A stretch of 8,576 nucleotides of DNA from Lachnospiraceae bacterium (GCA_017443685.1 JAFSYD010000303.1:1-8576); one strand, 5' to 3'. Shown: positions 1 to 6,825, numbered from the stretch's first letter. The notes: a model not told the origin generated them from the sequence alone. Made by a program: numbers and translations.

Positions 1-19
1 CGGTAAGTAAAATCTTCAT
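1..19 (-). CDS. Start of an unidentified gene downstream of leuA (runs off the left edge)
   Basis: Only six codons are in the window, reading M-K-I-L-L-T and then a codon starting with G. The ATG at 19-17 overlaps the leuA stop codon TGA (18-16) in an ATGA junction. A good ribosome binding site, AAGGA (30-26), lies six bases before it inside the last codons of leuA. This is the usual arrangement for translational coupling, so a real gene probably starts here as part of the same operon. Too little is visible to name a product. Confidence 0.6.
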
Positions 20-1695
20 ACGTATTCCTTATTCTTGTCCGCCAGACGATTCAGTGCCGAGAACATACCGCGGATGGATGCCCGCGTGATGTTCGAGGAA
101 ATGCCGACGCCGAAGGCAATGTTGCCGTTGCGCTTGTCTTCCATCTCGATATAAGCGATGGCCTTCGCGTGGGACCCGACGGAAAGCGAGTGCTCGGAGT
201 AGTCCCGCACCTGGAAATCGATCTCGGGCACATACTGCCGGATAGCGTATTTGACCGCGTTGATCGGCCCGTTGCCGCTTGCCTCGGACTTGTACTGCTG
301 CCCGTTGTATTTGAAATCCAGTACAACCTCGGTCTCTTCGTCCCGGGTATTGTCATAGACGTCAACATACAAAAGCTCGTACGGCTCGTTCAATCCGATG
401 TACTCTGCCTTGAACGCCTTCATGATCGTTTCCGGCTTGACCTCGCCGCCCTCCTGCTCGGAAATGCGCTGGATGACGTCCGCGAACTCCCGGTGCATCT
501 TCTTCGGCAGCTTGTAGCCGTATACCGAATCCATGACAAATGCGACGCCGCCCTTGCCGGACTGCGAATTGATCCGGACAACCGGCTCGTATTCCCTTCC
601 GATATCCGCCGGATCGATGGGCAGATACGGCACCTGCCAGATATCGCTGCCGCGTTCCTTCATCGCATTCACACCCTTATTGATGGCGTCCTGATGCGAG
701 CCGGAGAACGCGGTAAATACCAGCTTGCCGGCGTACGGATGGCGCATATCCACCTCCATCTTGCAGCAGCGCTCGAACACGTCGACAATCTCATTGATAT
801 TCTCGATATGCAGTCCCGGATCGATCCCCTGGGAAAACATATTGTAAGCCACCGTTAAGATATCCACATTGCCCGTCCGCTCACCGTTGCCGAGCAAGGT
901 TCCCTCGACACGATCCGCGCCCGCCAAAAGCGCAAGCTCCGTTCCCGCAACTCCCGTGCCGCGGTCATTATGCGGATGCACGCTGATGATGCATTCATCC
1001 CGGTGCGTGATATGCCTGCAGCAGTATTCCACCTGGTCAGCGTATACATTCGGCGTATTCATCTCTACCGTGTTCGGCAGGTTAAAGATCACCGGCGCCT
1101 CCGTCGCGTGATCCCAGGCGTCAAATACCGCGTTGCAGATCTCTACGGAAAAGTCCACTTCCGTTCCCGAGAAACTCTCCGGCGAATACTCCAGCTGCAG
1201 ATTACCGTCATATTTGGACAGCCCGGCCTTCACCATATTCGTCCCGTCCACCGCGATCTGAATGATCTCCTCGCGGCTCTTGTTAAATACCACATCGCGC
1301 TGCAAGGTAGAGGTCGAATTGTAAATATGGAAAACGACGTTTTTAATCCCCTGAATCGCCTCGAAGGTCTTATCGATCAGCTCCTGCCGGCACTGGGAAA
1401 GCACCTGCACCTTTACATCATCCGGGATCTTGTTCTCCGCCACCAGGCGGCGAAGAAAATCAAACTCGATCTGTGAAGCCGCGGGAAACCCGATCTCGAT
1501 CTCCTTGAACCCGAGCTTTACGATCAGGTCAAAAAGCTCCATTTTCTCCTCGACGTTCATCGGCTCGATCAGCGCCTGATTCCCGTCGCGCAGATCCACC
1601 GAGCACCAGATCGGCGCTTTCTCGATCTCCTTATTGCACCACTGCCTTTCCGGAAAATGTACTACCGGATTCTTTCTGTAACGCTTGTAGTTCAC
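16..1695 (-). CDS. leuA: 2-isopropylmalate synthase (LeuA, long form)
   Basis: This enzyme condenses acetyl-CoA with 2-oxoisovalerate to give 2-isopropylmalate, the first committed step of leucine synthesis, in the cytosol. From the GTG at 1695 the protein is 559 residues, the size of the long LeuA type. The N-terminal TIM barrel shows DLRDGNQ at residues 34-40 (catalytic Arg and metal-binding Asp), the metal-binding HPHND at 240-244, and GNGERTGN at 269-276. The last ~120 residues match the LeuA_dimer regulatory domain that binds leucine in this family. The reading frame stays open to a TTG at 1713, but GGAGAGGAG (1711-1703) sits seven bases before the GTG at 1695. The family also usually begins M-N-Y-K, so I chose the GTG. 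It starts one base after the stop of the HPr gene, and its ribosome binding site lies inside that gene. No T-box or leader peptide is visible. Its stop overlaps the next start. Confidence 0.95.
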   Translation of the reverse strand: MNYKRYRKNPVVHFPERQWCNKEIEKAPIWCSVDLRDGNQALIEPMNVEEKMELFDLIVKLGFKEIEIGFPAASQIEFDFLRRLVAENKIPDDVKVQVLSQCRQELIDKTFEAIQGIKNVVFHIYNSTSTLQRDVVFNKSREEIIQIAVDGTNMVKAGLSKYDGNLQLEYSPESFSGTEVDFSVEICNAVFDAWDHATEAPVIFNLPNTVEMNTPNVYADQVEYCCRHITHRDECIISVHPHNDRGTGVAGTELALLAGADRVEGTLLGNGERTGNVDILTVAYNMFSQGIDPGLHIENINEIVDVFERCCKMEVDMRHPYAGKLVFTAFSGSHQDAINKGVNAMKERGSDIWQVPYLPIDPADIGREYEPVVRINSQSGKGGVAFVMDSVYGYKLPKKMHREFADVIQRISEQEGGEVKPETIMKAFKAEYIGLNEPYELLYVDVYDNTRDEETEVVLDFKYNGQQYKSEASGNGPINAVKYAIRQYVPEIDFQVRDYSEHSLSVGSHAKAIAYIEMEDKRNGNIAFGVGISSNITRASIRGMFSALNRLADKNKEYV

Positions 1696-1696
1696 T

Positions 1697-1969
1697 TTAA
1701 ATCTCCTCTCCAAATCCGCCTTCGATCAGGTCGGTGATCGCGGCATACGCTTCATCCTCGTCCTCCCCCTCGCAGATCAGCTCGATGGTATCGCCCGAAC
1801 GAATACATGCGCCCAAAATACTCAACACGCTTTTGGCGTTCCCGATGTTGTCCCCCCTGTAGCGGAAGGTAACACGCGACTGAAACTCCATTGCTTTTTC
1901 GCAGAACAGCCCGGCGGGGCGTAGATGCAGCCCGCTCGGATTGCTTACGAGTAATTGTGCCTTACACAT
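1697..1969 (-). CDS. HPr-family phosphocarrier protein
   Basis: This is a 90-residue protein of the HPr fold. HPr accepts phosphate on a histidine from enzyme I and passes it to sugar-specific EIIA domains of the PTS. In Firmicutes it is also phosphorylated on a serine by HPr kinase for catabolite control. Here the motif S-G-L-H-L-R-P-A-G puts the histidine at residue 15, exactly as in classical HPr. N-A-K-S-V puts the regulatory serine at 47, one residue later than usual. The ATG at 1969 is preceded by AAGGGGG about eight bases upstream. The frame is open further upstream, but that part is an Arg-rich shadow of cdaR. The gene starts 25 nt after cdaR and ends one base before leuA. Because both phosphorylation sites are present it could be the main HPr, but a paralogue is equally possible, so I leave the symbol blank. 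Confidence 0.9.
   Translation of the reverse strand: MCKAQLLVSNPSGLHLRPAGLFCEKAMEFQSRVTFRYRGDNIGNAKSVLSILGACIRSGDTIELICEGEDEDEAYAAITDLIEGGFGEEI
1703..1711 (-). promoter_or_regulatory. Ribosome binding site that fixes the leuA start
   Basis: GGAGAGGAG is read on the minus strand, seven bases before the GTG at 1695. It lies inside the last codons of the upstream HPr gene. It overlaps the alternative TTG start at 1713, which makes that start unlikely and points to translational coupling. Confidence 0.75.
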
Positions 1970-1994
1970 TTTTTGTTCCCCCTTTTTTGCCCGG

Positions 1995-3305
1995 TCACTC
2001 CTCCGGCGCCTGTGCGTCCGGCGGTGCTTCGGCCGGCTTCTGTTCCTGCGGAGGCGCTTCTTCCTCCGGCTTCTCCGCCGCGATCGTGATCTCACATGCT
2101 ACCGCCCCCACGGTAACGTTATCCTCCAATGACAGTACCGCTTCTACAATATGCTTGCCTTCATCGAGGCCTTCCGCATTCACTCTTCCCTTCATCGTGT
2201 GCGGATCGACCGCGTCCAGCGCGGATACCAGTCCGGTCAGCTGCACCTTTACCATCTCGTCCGTAAACGCCGCGGTACAGCCTGCCTTTACATTGTCTAT
2301 CTTAAGGTTCGCAGTCGGTATCGCGTACTCCCTTGTGTCCACATCCACAAGCTTCACGGCGATCCTGACCGTCGCCTGCCTTGACGAATCCACCGTAACC
2401 CCGTCCGGCAGGTATGTCCCGATGTCTACCGAGGTCTCAAAATTGCCGTTTATCGTATTTAAGTCGATCACGGTCGGCGGGATCATAATGGACGTTAAGT
2501 CGTTCATCTTCTCGGATTCGCCCTTTACGCGGATCGAAGACGGGTTTGCCGTTATGGATTCCAGCTCTAAGCCTTCGGCAAGCTGCCCTCCGGTCTGCAC
2601 GTCGATCGGAACTTCTTTTACCATTACCATATCGACTGCCACCTCGACCGTCTCCACATTGACCGACAGCTTGTCCTTTACGATCTCATTGCCGTCGGCA
2701 TCGTAGAACAGCGGCATCGTGCTCTCGCTGACATCCGTACTCATTCCCGTGATATCGCAGACCGCAATGACCGATGAGATCTTCGAAACGATATCCTTCG
2801 GACCGTCCACCGTAATGACGTTCGGCGTGACCGTCACGGAATTGACATCAAATCCGTTCGCCGGCTTCCCTTGTGTCGTCCCCTTGACGATGAAGTTCGA
2901 GTTCAGCTTCTCCCCGACCGTGACCAGCAGATAATGCAGCTTCGATGAAATGGAAAGCTGATTGGAGTACCGGTTCGCCGAAATATCGATCGGCACCCTG
3001 CCGCTCCCTTCGAGGTAATTCAGATCCGCTGTCGCCGTAAAATCCGATCCGGACAGCTTCTCGATCACGGAACGCCGCGCCGTCACGCGGAACGTCACCG
3101 TATTATTCCCGTTAACGATCTCGTAGTATTTGCCCTGTCCGGTTAAGACATCGTCATTTACGATGCTCACCGTCGAAGTAAAATTCCTCGACTGCGTCGG
3201 ATCATCCACATTGATAACGACGAGCCACAGCATACACGCAAAAAGGAATGCCAGTAATTTCAATCCGATATTGTTAAACAGAAGGTTCTGCAATTTACCT
3301 GCCAT
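1995..3305 (-). CDS. cdaR: CdaR, YbbR-domain regulator of diadenylate cyclase
   Basis: This is a 436-residue membrane-anchored protein. An N-terminal transmembrane segment at about residues 14-32 contains the short motif M-L-W-L-V-V followed by N-V-D, typical of YbbR proteins. Four beta-rich YbbR-type repeats follow at roughly 45-130, 135-225, 230-317 and 325-409. The last ~27 residues are a Pro/Glu/Ala-rich tail with no predicted fold. In Firmicutes CdaR binds CdaA at the membrane and modulates c-di-AMP synthesis. The domain order here and the 11-bp overlap with cdaA fit that role. The ATG at 3305 has AGGGGGG (3320-3314) eight bases before it. In many relatives glmM follows; here an HPr gene follows instead. 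Confidence 0.93.
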   Translation of the reverse strand: MAGKLQNLLFNNIGLKLLAFLFACMLWLVVINVDDPTQSRNFTSTVSIVNDDVLTGQGKYYEIVNGNNTVTFRVTARRSVIEKLSGSDFTATADLNYLEGSGRVPIDISANRYSNQLSISSKLHYLLVTVGEKLNSNFIVKGTTQGKPANGFDVNSVTVTPNVITVDGPKDIVSKISSVIAVCDITGMSTDVSESTMPLFYDADGNEIVKDKLSVNVETVEVAVDMVMVKEVPIDVQTGGQLAEGLELESITANPSSIRVKGESEKMNDLTSIMIPPTVIDLNTINGNFETSVDIGTYLPDGVTVDSSRQATVRIAVKLVDVDTREYAIPTANLKIDNVKAGCTAAFTDEMVKVQLTGLVSALDAVDPHTMKGRVNAEGLDEGKHIVEAVLSLEDNVTVGAVACEITIAAEKPEEEAPPQEQKPAEAPPDAQAPEE

Positions 3306-4209
3306 CCGCCATGCCCCCCTTCCGCTTGAAGATCCGCCGCAACAGGAACGCGCGCGGCTGCTCGCCGATCACCTCATAGGCATCCGGGCGCTGCGCGTGC
3401 CGCAGGATATCCTCCATCCCCGTCGCACTGACGTTGCGGATCAGCTTCCGGTCCTGCGCAACCGACACCTGCCCGGTCTCCTCCGACACAACGATCGTTA
3501 ACGCGTCGCTTACCTCGGATATGCCCACCGCGGCACGATGGCGCGTTCCGAGATCCTTTGAGAGGGCAAGATTGTCCGTCAGCGGCAGATAACAGGTCGC
3601 CGCCACGATGCGGTCTCCACGGATGATGATCGCGCCGTCGTGGAGCGGGGTATTTTTCTCGAATATATTCAAAAGCAGCTGCCTTGACACCAAAGCGTCC
3701 ATCTTGATGCCGGTACGCTCCTGCTCGGTCAGCCGAACATCCTGTTCGATCACAATTAGGGCACCCGTTTTTACTACCGCCATTGCGTAGCAGGCGGACA
3801 CCAGCTCACCGATCATACGATCCTCGAACCGCTTCTCCGCCGTACGGGCAAAAAGCGACGTGAAGTTAAAGGACAGCAGAAAATCCTGGCGTCCGAGCTG
3901 TTCTAAAGCATGCCGAAGCTCCGGCTGGAACACGACGATCACCGCGATCATACCGGCGTTAAACAGCCGCTCGCCCAGCCAGAGGATCGTGTTCATCTGG
4001 AAGAGGGCTGCCGCCAGAAACATCGCCAGGATAAACAGAATTCCGCGAAAAAGCATCCATGCGCGCGTGTTCTTGATCAGGATCAATACCTCATAGAAAA
4101 ATGCGGCAATGATCAAAACCTCGACTACGTCGGTCACATGAATGTTCGGAAACGACAGATCAAAATAGTCGCTGAAAAAAGCGTCCATGGAATTGACAAA
4201 ATCGTCCAT
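3295..4209 (-). CDS. cdaA: CdaA, membrane diadenylate cyclase
   Basis: CdaA joins two ATP molecules into cyclic di-AMP, a second messenger that controls potassium, osmolyte and cell-wall homeostasis in Firmicutes. The protein is 304 residues. Three hydrophobic segments lie at about 28-46, 54-70 and 85-94, followed by F-Q-P-E-L-R, a conserved CdaA junction. The DAC catalytic domain spans about 115-270. Both signature motifs are intact: D-G-A at 191-193 (in L-H-D-G-A-I-I-I) and R-H-R at 223-225 (in G-T-R-H-R-A-A). The C-terminal ~30 residues are basic and more variable. The ATG at 4209 is preceded by GGGAG about nine bases upstream. The gene overlaps cdaR by 11 bp, so the two are almost certainly translated together. 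The upstream neighbour is an unassigned membrane protein 38 bp away. Confidence 0.96.
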   Translation of the reverse strand: MDDFVNSMDAFFSDYFDLSFPNIHVTDVVEVLIIAAFFYEVLILIKNTRAWMLFRGILFILAMFLAAALFQMNTILWLGERLFNAGMIAVIVVFQPELRHALEQLGRQDFLLSFNFTSLFARTAEKRFEDRMIGELVSACYAMAVVKTGALIVIEQDVRLTEQERTGIKMDALVSRQLLLNIFEKNTPLHDGAIIIRGDRIVAATCYLPLTDNLALSKDLGTRHRAAVGISEVSDALTIVVSEETGQVSVAQDRKLIRNVSATGMEDILRHAQRPDAYEVIGEQPRAFLLRRIFKRKGGMADGR

Positions 4210-4212
4210 GCG

Positions 4213-4259
4213 TTAAGCTCCCGTACCAAAAGGCGCATACTACTCCGTCAGGAGAGCTT
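4213..4259 (-). promoter_or_regulatory. Possible stem covering the cdaA ribosome binding site
   Basis: On the minus strand, AAGCTC-T-CC (4259-4251) at the end of the upstream gene can pair with GG-GAGCTT (4222-4215), with one bulged base and a loop of about 28 nt. The second arm contains the GGGAG that serves as the cdaA ribosome binding site. The pairing is seen in the sequence. A regulatory role, in which cdaA translation depends on ribosomes finishing the upstream gene, is inference, and a stem this short may occur by chance. Confidence 0.25.
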
Positions 4260-5162
4260 TTTAACCTTTTTTTCTTCCTCCGCAAGACGGATCTTCGGAA
4301 CCGCCGTTACGTAATAATAGTATTCATCATCCTCGAACTGTACGCGCTCGATCCGCGTATAATCGAGATCCAAAACAATGTAATTCGTCGCTATCCCCAC
4401 AAGGAAGGTGATGAGGTTCGCGATCATAAGCTCCGGTATCCTGCTTCTTTGTCCGATAAAAAGATAGCCGGAAAGCATCAGGATAAATTCCACAACGACA
4501 CCGCTTGTGACTGCAACCACCCAGGCGTGCCGGATGTTCATCGTCCGGATCGTATACACCACGACAAACAGCGCCGCCATTGCGATCACATAAATGTAAA
4601 ACAGCGGATTGCCGAACACGTTGTCCCGCAGAAGCCCGATCGAAGAAAGCGCATCCGCACCGTTCTTCAGAAGCGCCGCGTTGTCATACACCTCTTTTAA
4701 GTAGAACGAAACCACCGATCCGCATACGATCGCGATCACCTCCTGCGCACCACCCAAAAGAGCCGCCTGCATCGACGCCAGGTACGGAATGCGCAGCCGC
4801 TGCCAGGCCGTCACGCTGACGATGTAGTTGACCTTCCTCGCCTGATAGCCCGCACAAAGCGCATAGGATAATACCAGCATCACAAGAAGCGTGACCGAAA
4901 CGCCGAACGACAGCGACAAAAGCTGGATCAGCAGATACATCTGCATCACAAGCGCCGCCCCCGACACCGGCAAAAACGCACAAAGCACCGACAAAAGCGG
5001 AACGATCCATGCGTGCGATAAAATTTTCGCAAAACCGAAATAATTGGAAAGCACGGATAAGATCAGAAAACTTAACAAACCGTTAAACAAACGGTTCAGA
5101 AAAATCTCGTGCCGTCCATAGAACCGACGGATCCTGCCTCTGGTTCGAATAAACTTTGCCAT
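4248..5162 (-). CDS. Polytopic membrane protein of unknown function next to cdaA
   Basis: From the ATG at 5162 this is a 304-residue integral membrane protein. A basic N-terminus (about residues 1-23) is followed by roughly seven hydrophobic segments at about 24-44, 51-76, 78-106, 131-155, 186-206, 213-237 and 245-266. The C-terminal tail is polar. It contains F-E-D-D-E followed by Y-Y-Y-Y-V near 276-285 and ends in a Lys-rich stretch. I do not recognise a characterised family or any catalytic motif. The start is uncertain: the frame is open back to 5234, but that part overlaps the preceding gene and has no ribosome binding site. The ATG at 5162 lies 10 nt after the upstream stop, although its AGGG is unusually close. 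The position just before cdaA suggests an envelope or c-di-AMP-linked role, which is inference. Confidence 0.8.
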   Translation of the reverse strand: MAKFIRTRGRIRRFYGRHEIFLNRLFNGLLSFLILSVLSNYFGFAKILSHAWIVPLLSVLCAFLPVSGAALVMQMYLLIQLLSLSFGVSVTLLVMLVLSYALCAGYQARKVNYIVSVTAWQRLRIPYLASMQAALLGGAQEVIAIVCGSVVSFYLKEVYDNAALLKNGADALSSIGLLRDNVFGNPLFYIYVIAMAALFVVVYTIRTMNIRHAWVVAVTSGVVVEFILMLSGYLFIGQRSRIPELMIANLITFLVGIATNYIVLDLDYTRIERVQFEDDEYYYYVTAVPKIRLAEEEKKVKKLS

Positions 5163-5172
5163 ATCCCTACAA

Positions 5173-5610
5173 TCAAGCCCCCGAACGGCCCGGCTCATAC
5201 GCCTGAGGCACCGCGCGGTCGGCTTCTTCCTCATATAGTTGCTCTAAAACATCCCAGTCCTTATTGATCCGGTTCACCTTACGCTTTGCGATGGCATACC
5301 GGCGCATCGTGCGGCGATGTACCAGCCTTCGGTAAACATACAGGAAAACAATATACCCGATCAGCGCCGCAATAGCGAAAAGGATCACAACCACCTGCGT
5401 GACATCCTCCAAAAAGAGCGTATATAAAGCAACCGCGATCCCTCCTGCCAAAAGCAGGTAAAGAACGGTCCCCGCAATCGTTCCGAGCGTATCATGGAAC
5501 GAAACGTAATCCTTCTTGGTGGTGTTTTGCATTTTGTTGTAATCATGGCTTTCGTACTTTTCGTACATTGCCATGCGGATCATATGCCTGACACGTTTTT
5601 CGTTTAGCAT
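5173..5610 (-). CDS. Small two-helix membrane protein, function unknown
   Basis: This 145-residue protein has a charged N-terminal stretch (R-V-R-H-M-I-R-M-A-M-Y-E-K-Y-E) at about residues 6-20. Two transmembrane segments follow at about 43-66 and 70-93. After them comes a very basic segment, R-R-L-V-H-R-R-T-M-R-R, and a charged, probably helical tail from about 107 to 131. The strongly basic segment after the second helix predicts that both ends face the cytoplasm. No known domain is recognised. The ATG at 5610 has AGGA overlapping the upstream stop codon, eight bases away, so translation is likely coupled to the preceding zinc-ribbon protein. The next membrane protein starts 10 nt after its stop, so the two may work together. 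Confidence 0.8.
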   Translation of the reverse strand: MLNEKRVRHMIRMAMYEKYESHDYNKMQNTTKKDYVSFHDTLGTIAGTVLYLLLAGGIAVALYTLFLEDVTQVVVILFAIAALIGYIVFLYVYRRLVHRRTMRRYAIAKRKVNRINKDWDVLEQLYEEEADRAVPQAYEPGRSGA

Positions 5611-5619
5611 AACGGATTC

Positions 5620-6012
5620 CTATTTGAAGCGCATGCCCTTCTTGTTGTCAACCTTCTTCTTCTCTTCCTTGGCATGGGCAAACGCAGACGTCAGTCCCTG
5701 TGCGATATTCTTCTTGCAATCGCCGCAATATCTGCCGGTATAAATCCTCCTGCCGCATTTCTCGCAAGAGATCGCGATGTCCGAATCGGAAGCAAACTGC
5801 AGCCGCTCCTCGCGCACCCATTGCTGGAGCTGGACCACCGTAACCTCATTCGCATCCGCGATCTCCTGCATCCTTGCGTGCGGATTCTCACGGATGTATT
5901 CCTTCACCGCAAAAAAGCGCTTCTCAATCTTATCCTTGCATTCCGGGCAGACCTGCTGTCCACCGAGATAGTTGAACAAACGACGGCAGCTTCTGCAATT
6001 ACGTACTTCCAT
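5620..6012 (-). CDS. YvyF-like zinc-ribbon protein (flagellar operon protein family)
   Basis: From the ATG at 6012 this is a 130-residue cytosolic protein. It begins with two Cys pairs, C-R-S-C (6-9) and C-P-E-C (22-25). A helix-turn-helix-like middle follows at about 44-72, with the motif Q-E-I-A-D-A-N-E-V-T-V-V-Q-L-Q-Q-W. Two more Cys pairs come next, C-E-K-C (83-86) and C-G-D-C (96-99), and then a Lys-rich tail. This layout matches the YvyF/TIGR03826 family of proteins, found beside comFC and flgM in Bacillus. Its biochemical role is not established. Eight Cys could bind two zinc ions. An upstream TTG at 6018 lies only two bases from the ribosome binding site, so the ATG is preferred. comFC precedes it by 46 nt, the same comFC-yvyF order as in Bacillus. 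No flagellar gene is visible in this window. Confidence 0.85.
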   Translation of the reverse strand: MEVRNCRSCRRLFNYLGGQQVCPECKDKIEKRFFAVKEYIRENPHARMQEIADANEVTVVQLQQWVREERLQFASDSDIAISCEKCGRRIYTGRYCGDCKKNIAQGLTSAFAHAKEEKKKVDNKKGMRFK

Positions 6013-6020
6013 ATACAACC

Positions 6021-6026
6021 CCTCCT
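6021..6026 (-). promoter_or_regulatory. Ribosome binding site that fixes the YvyF-like start
   Basis: A perfect AGGAGG is read on the minus strand, eight bases before the ATG at 6012. The in-frame TTG at 6018 is only two bases from it, which is too close for normal initiation. Confidence 0.85.
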
Positions 6027-6058
6027 AGCACCTTAAAACACACCAAAACGCGAGCACT

Positions 6059-6796
6059 TCATATGCCTTCCCCCACGACCGCGGTCATCCCGAAAACAGC
6101 TGCCGCTCCCCCGGCAAGCAGGACTTCGGCGCACGCGTCCAATGTACTTCCGGTCGTGAAAATATCGTCAACTATAAGTACTCTTTTTGATTTTACACCA
6201 CTTTGCGCCATTTTGAAAGCTTTTTTCAAATTCTTTCTGCGTTCTGAGCCATTTAATTCCTTCATCGGACGTGTTCGGCGGGTGCGGATGAGCGTATTGC
6301 CCGAAAACGGGATCCCTGTTTCGTCCGACAGCGCCCTGGCAAGCACCGCGGCCTGGTCATATCCGCGTTCCCGCCGCTTGGCGCCATTCATCGGCACCGG
6401 CACGATCAGATCGATCCCCTTTCGTTTCATCCATCGGCCGTAGATTCGGGCCATATCCTTCGCAAAAACGCGCCCATATCCCCTGCGGTTGCCGTATTTT
6501 AACCCGTACATTGCCGTCTTCATCCCTCCCGTATACACGTATACGGCCTTCGACTGCAAAAACAGATGGCGCACCCTGCCGCAGTCATAGCAGATCTCAT
6601 CACTGTCTTTTTTTAATGGCTTGCCGCAGACCTTGCAGGCCGGCTCTCCGATATAGCGGATCTTATCTTTACAATCCGCACAGAACCCCTCTTCATACTC
6701 CGCGATGGCCAAAATCCCCCCGCAGCAGGGACAATGGGGCGGAAAAAGGATATACACCCCCTTTCGCAGCGCACCGATCAATTTTTTGCATTTCAT
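6059..6796 (-). CDS. comFC: ComFC-like phosphoribosyltransferase-fold protein
   Basis: This is a 245-residue protein of the ComFC/GntX family, linked to DNA uptake and single-strand handling during natural transformation. Members also occur in bacteria not known to be competent. The N-terminal third carries a zinc-binding cluster: C-P-C-C (22-25), C-A-D-C (39-42), C-K-V-C-G-K-P (54-60) and C-Y-D-C-G (69-73). The C-terminal half has the PRTase fold. It shows V-P-V-P (132-135), the family R-E-R-G-Y-D-Q motif (142-148), and the PRPP-loop motif V-L-I-V-D-D-I-F-T-T-G-S-T (206-218). The ATG at 6796 has GGGGGGAAAG just upstream. The frame is open further upstream only as a shadow of the divergent gene. 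It is the first gene of the minus-strand cluster. The helicase comFA is not adjacent, so a competence role in this organism is not shown. Confidence 0.92.
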   Translation of the reverse strand: MKCKKLIGALRKGVYILFPPHCPCCGGILAIAEYEEGFCADCKDKIRYIGEPACKVCGKPLKKDSDEICYDCGRVRHLFLQSKAVYVYTGGMKTAMYGLKYGNRRGYGRVFAKDMARIYGRWMKRKGIDLIVPVPMNGAKRRERGYDQAAVLARALSDETGIPFSGNTLIRTRRTRPMKELNGSERRKNLKKAFKMAQSGVKSKRVLIVDDIFTTGSTLDACAEVLLAGGAAAVFGMTAVVGEGI

Positions 6797-6825
6797 TTGA
6801 CTTTCCCCCCATTTCTTATTACAAT
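6797..6825 (+). promoter_or_regulatory. Sigma-A-type promoter of the substrate-binding lipoprotein gene
   Basis: TTGACT (6797-6802) and TACAAT (6820-6825) are separated by exactly 17 bp, each one base from consensus. Transcription would begin near 6832-6833, which coincides with the ATG at 6833. The ATG at 6824 lies inside the -10 element, so it cannot be the translation start. Confidence 0.75.
6818..6823 (-). promoter_or_regulatory. Possible -10 element for the comFC-led operon
   Basis: TGTAAT on the minus strand matches the sigma-A -10 consensus at five of six bases. It would place a transcription start near 6811, about 14 nt before the comFC ATG. At 17 bp upstream I see only a poor -35 (ATTCGC). 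It overlaps the plus-strand -10 base for base at 6820-6823, so it may simply reflect the symmetry of that element. Confidence 0.3.

Noticed and set aside
169..858. Plus-strand open frame (229 codons) opposite leuA
   Set aside because: It is fully antisense to leuA, which has intact motifs, and has no recognisable domain.
970..1476. Second plus-strand open frame (168 codons) opposite leuA
   Set aside because: It is a shadow of the leuA coding sequence with no motif or start signal.
1970..2095. N-terminal extension of the HPr gene into cdaR
   Set aside because: The extension is an Arg/Lys-rich stretch created by the cdaR tail in another frame. HPr length and its ribosome binding site support the start at 1969.
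1891..2706. Long plus-strand open frame (271 codons) opposite cdaR and the HPr gene
   Set aside because: It is antisense to two clearly recognised genes, is Ser/Thr/Pro/Phe-rich in a way expected from reversed codons, and shows no family motif or ribosome binding site.
6013..6058. Possible promoter in the 46-nt gap between comFC and the YvyF-like gene
   Set aside because: No convincing -35/-10 pair is seen; the gap holds only the ribosome binding site.
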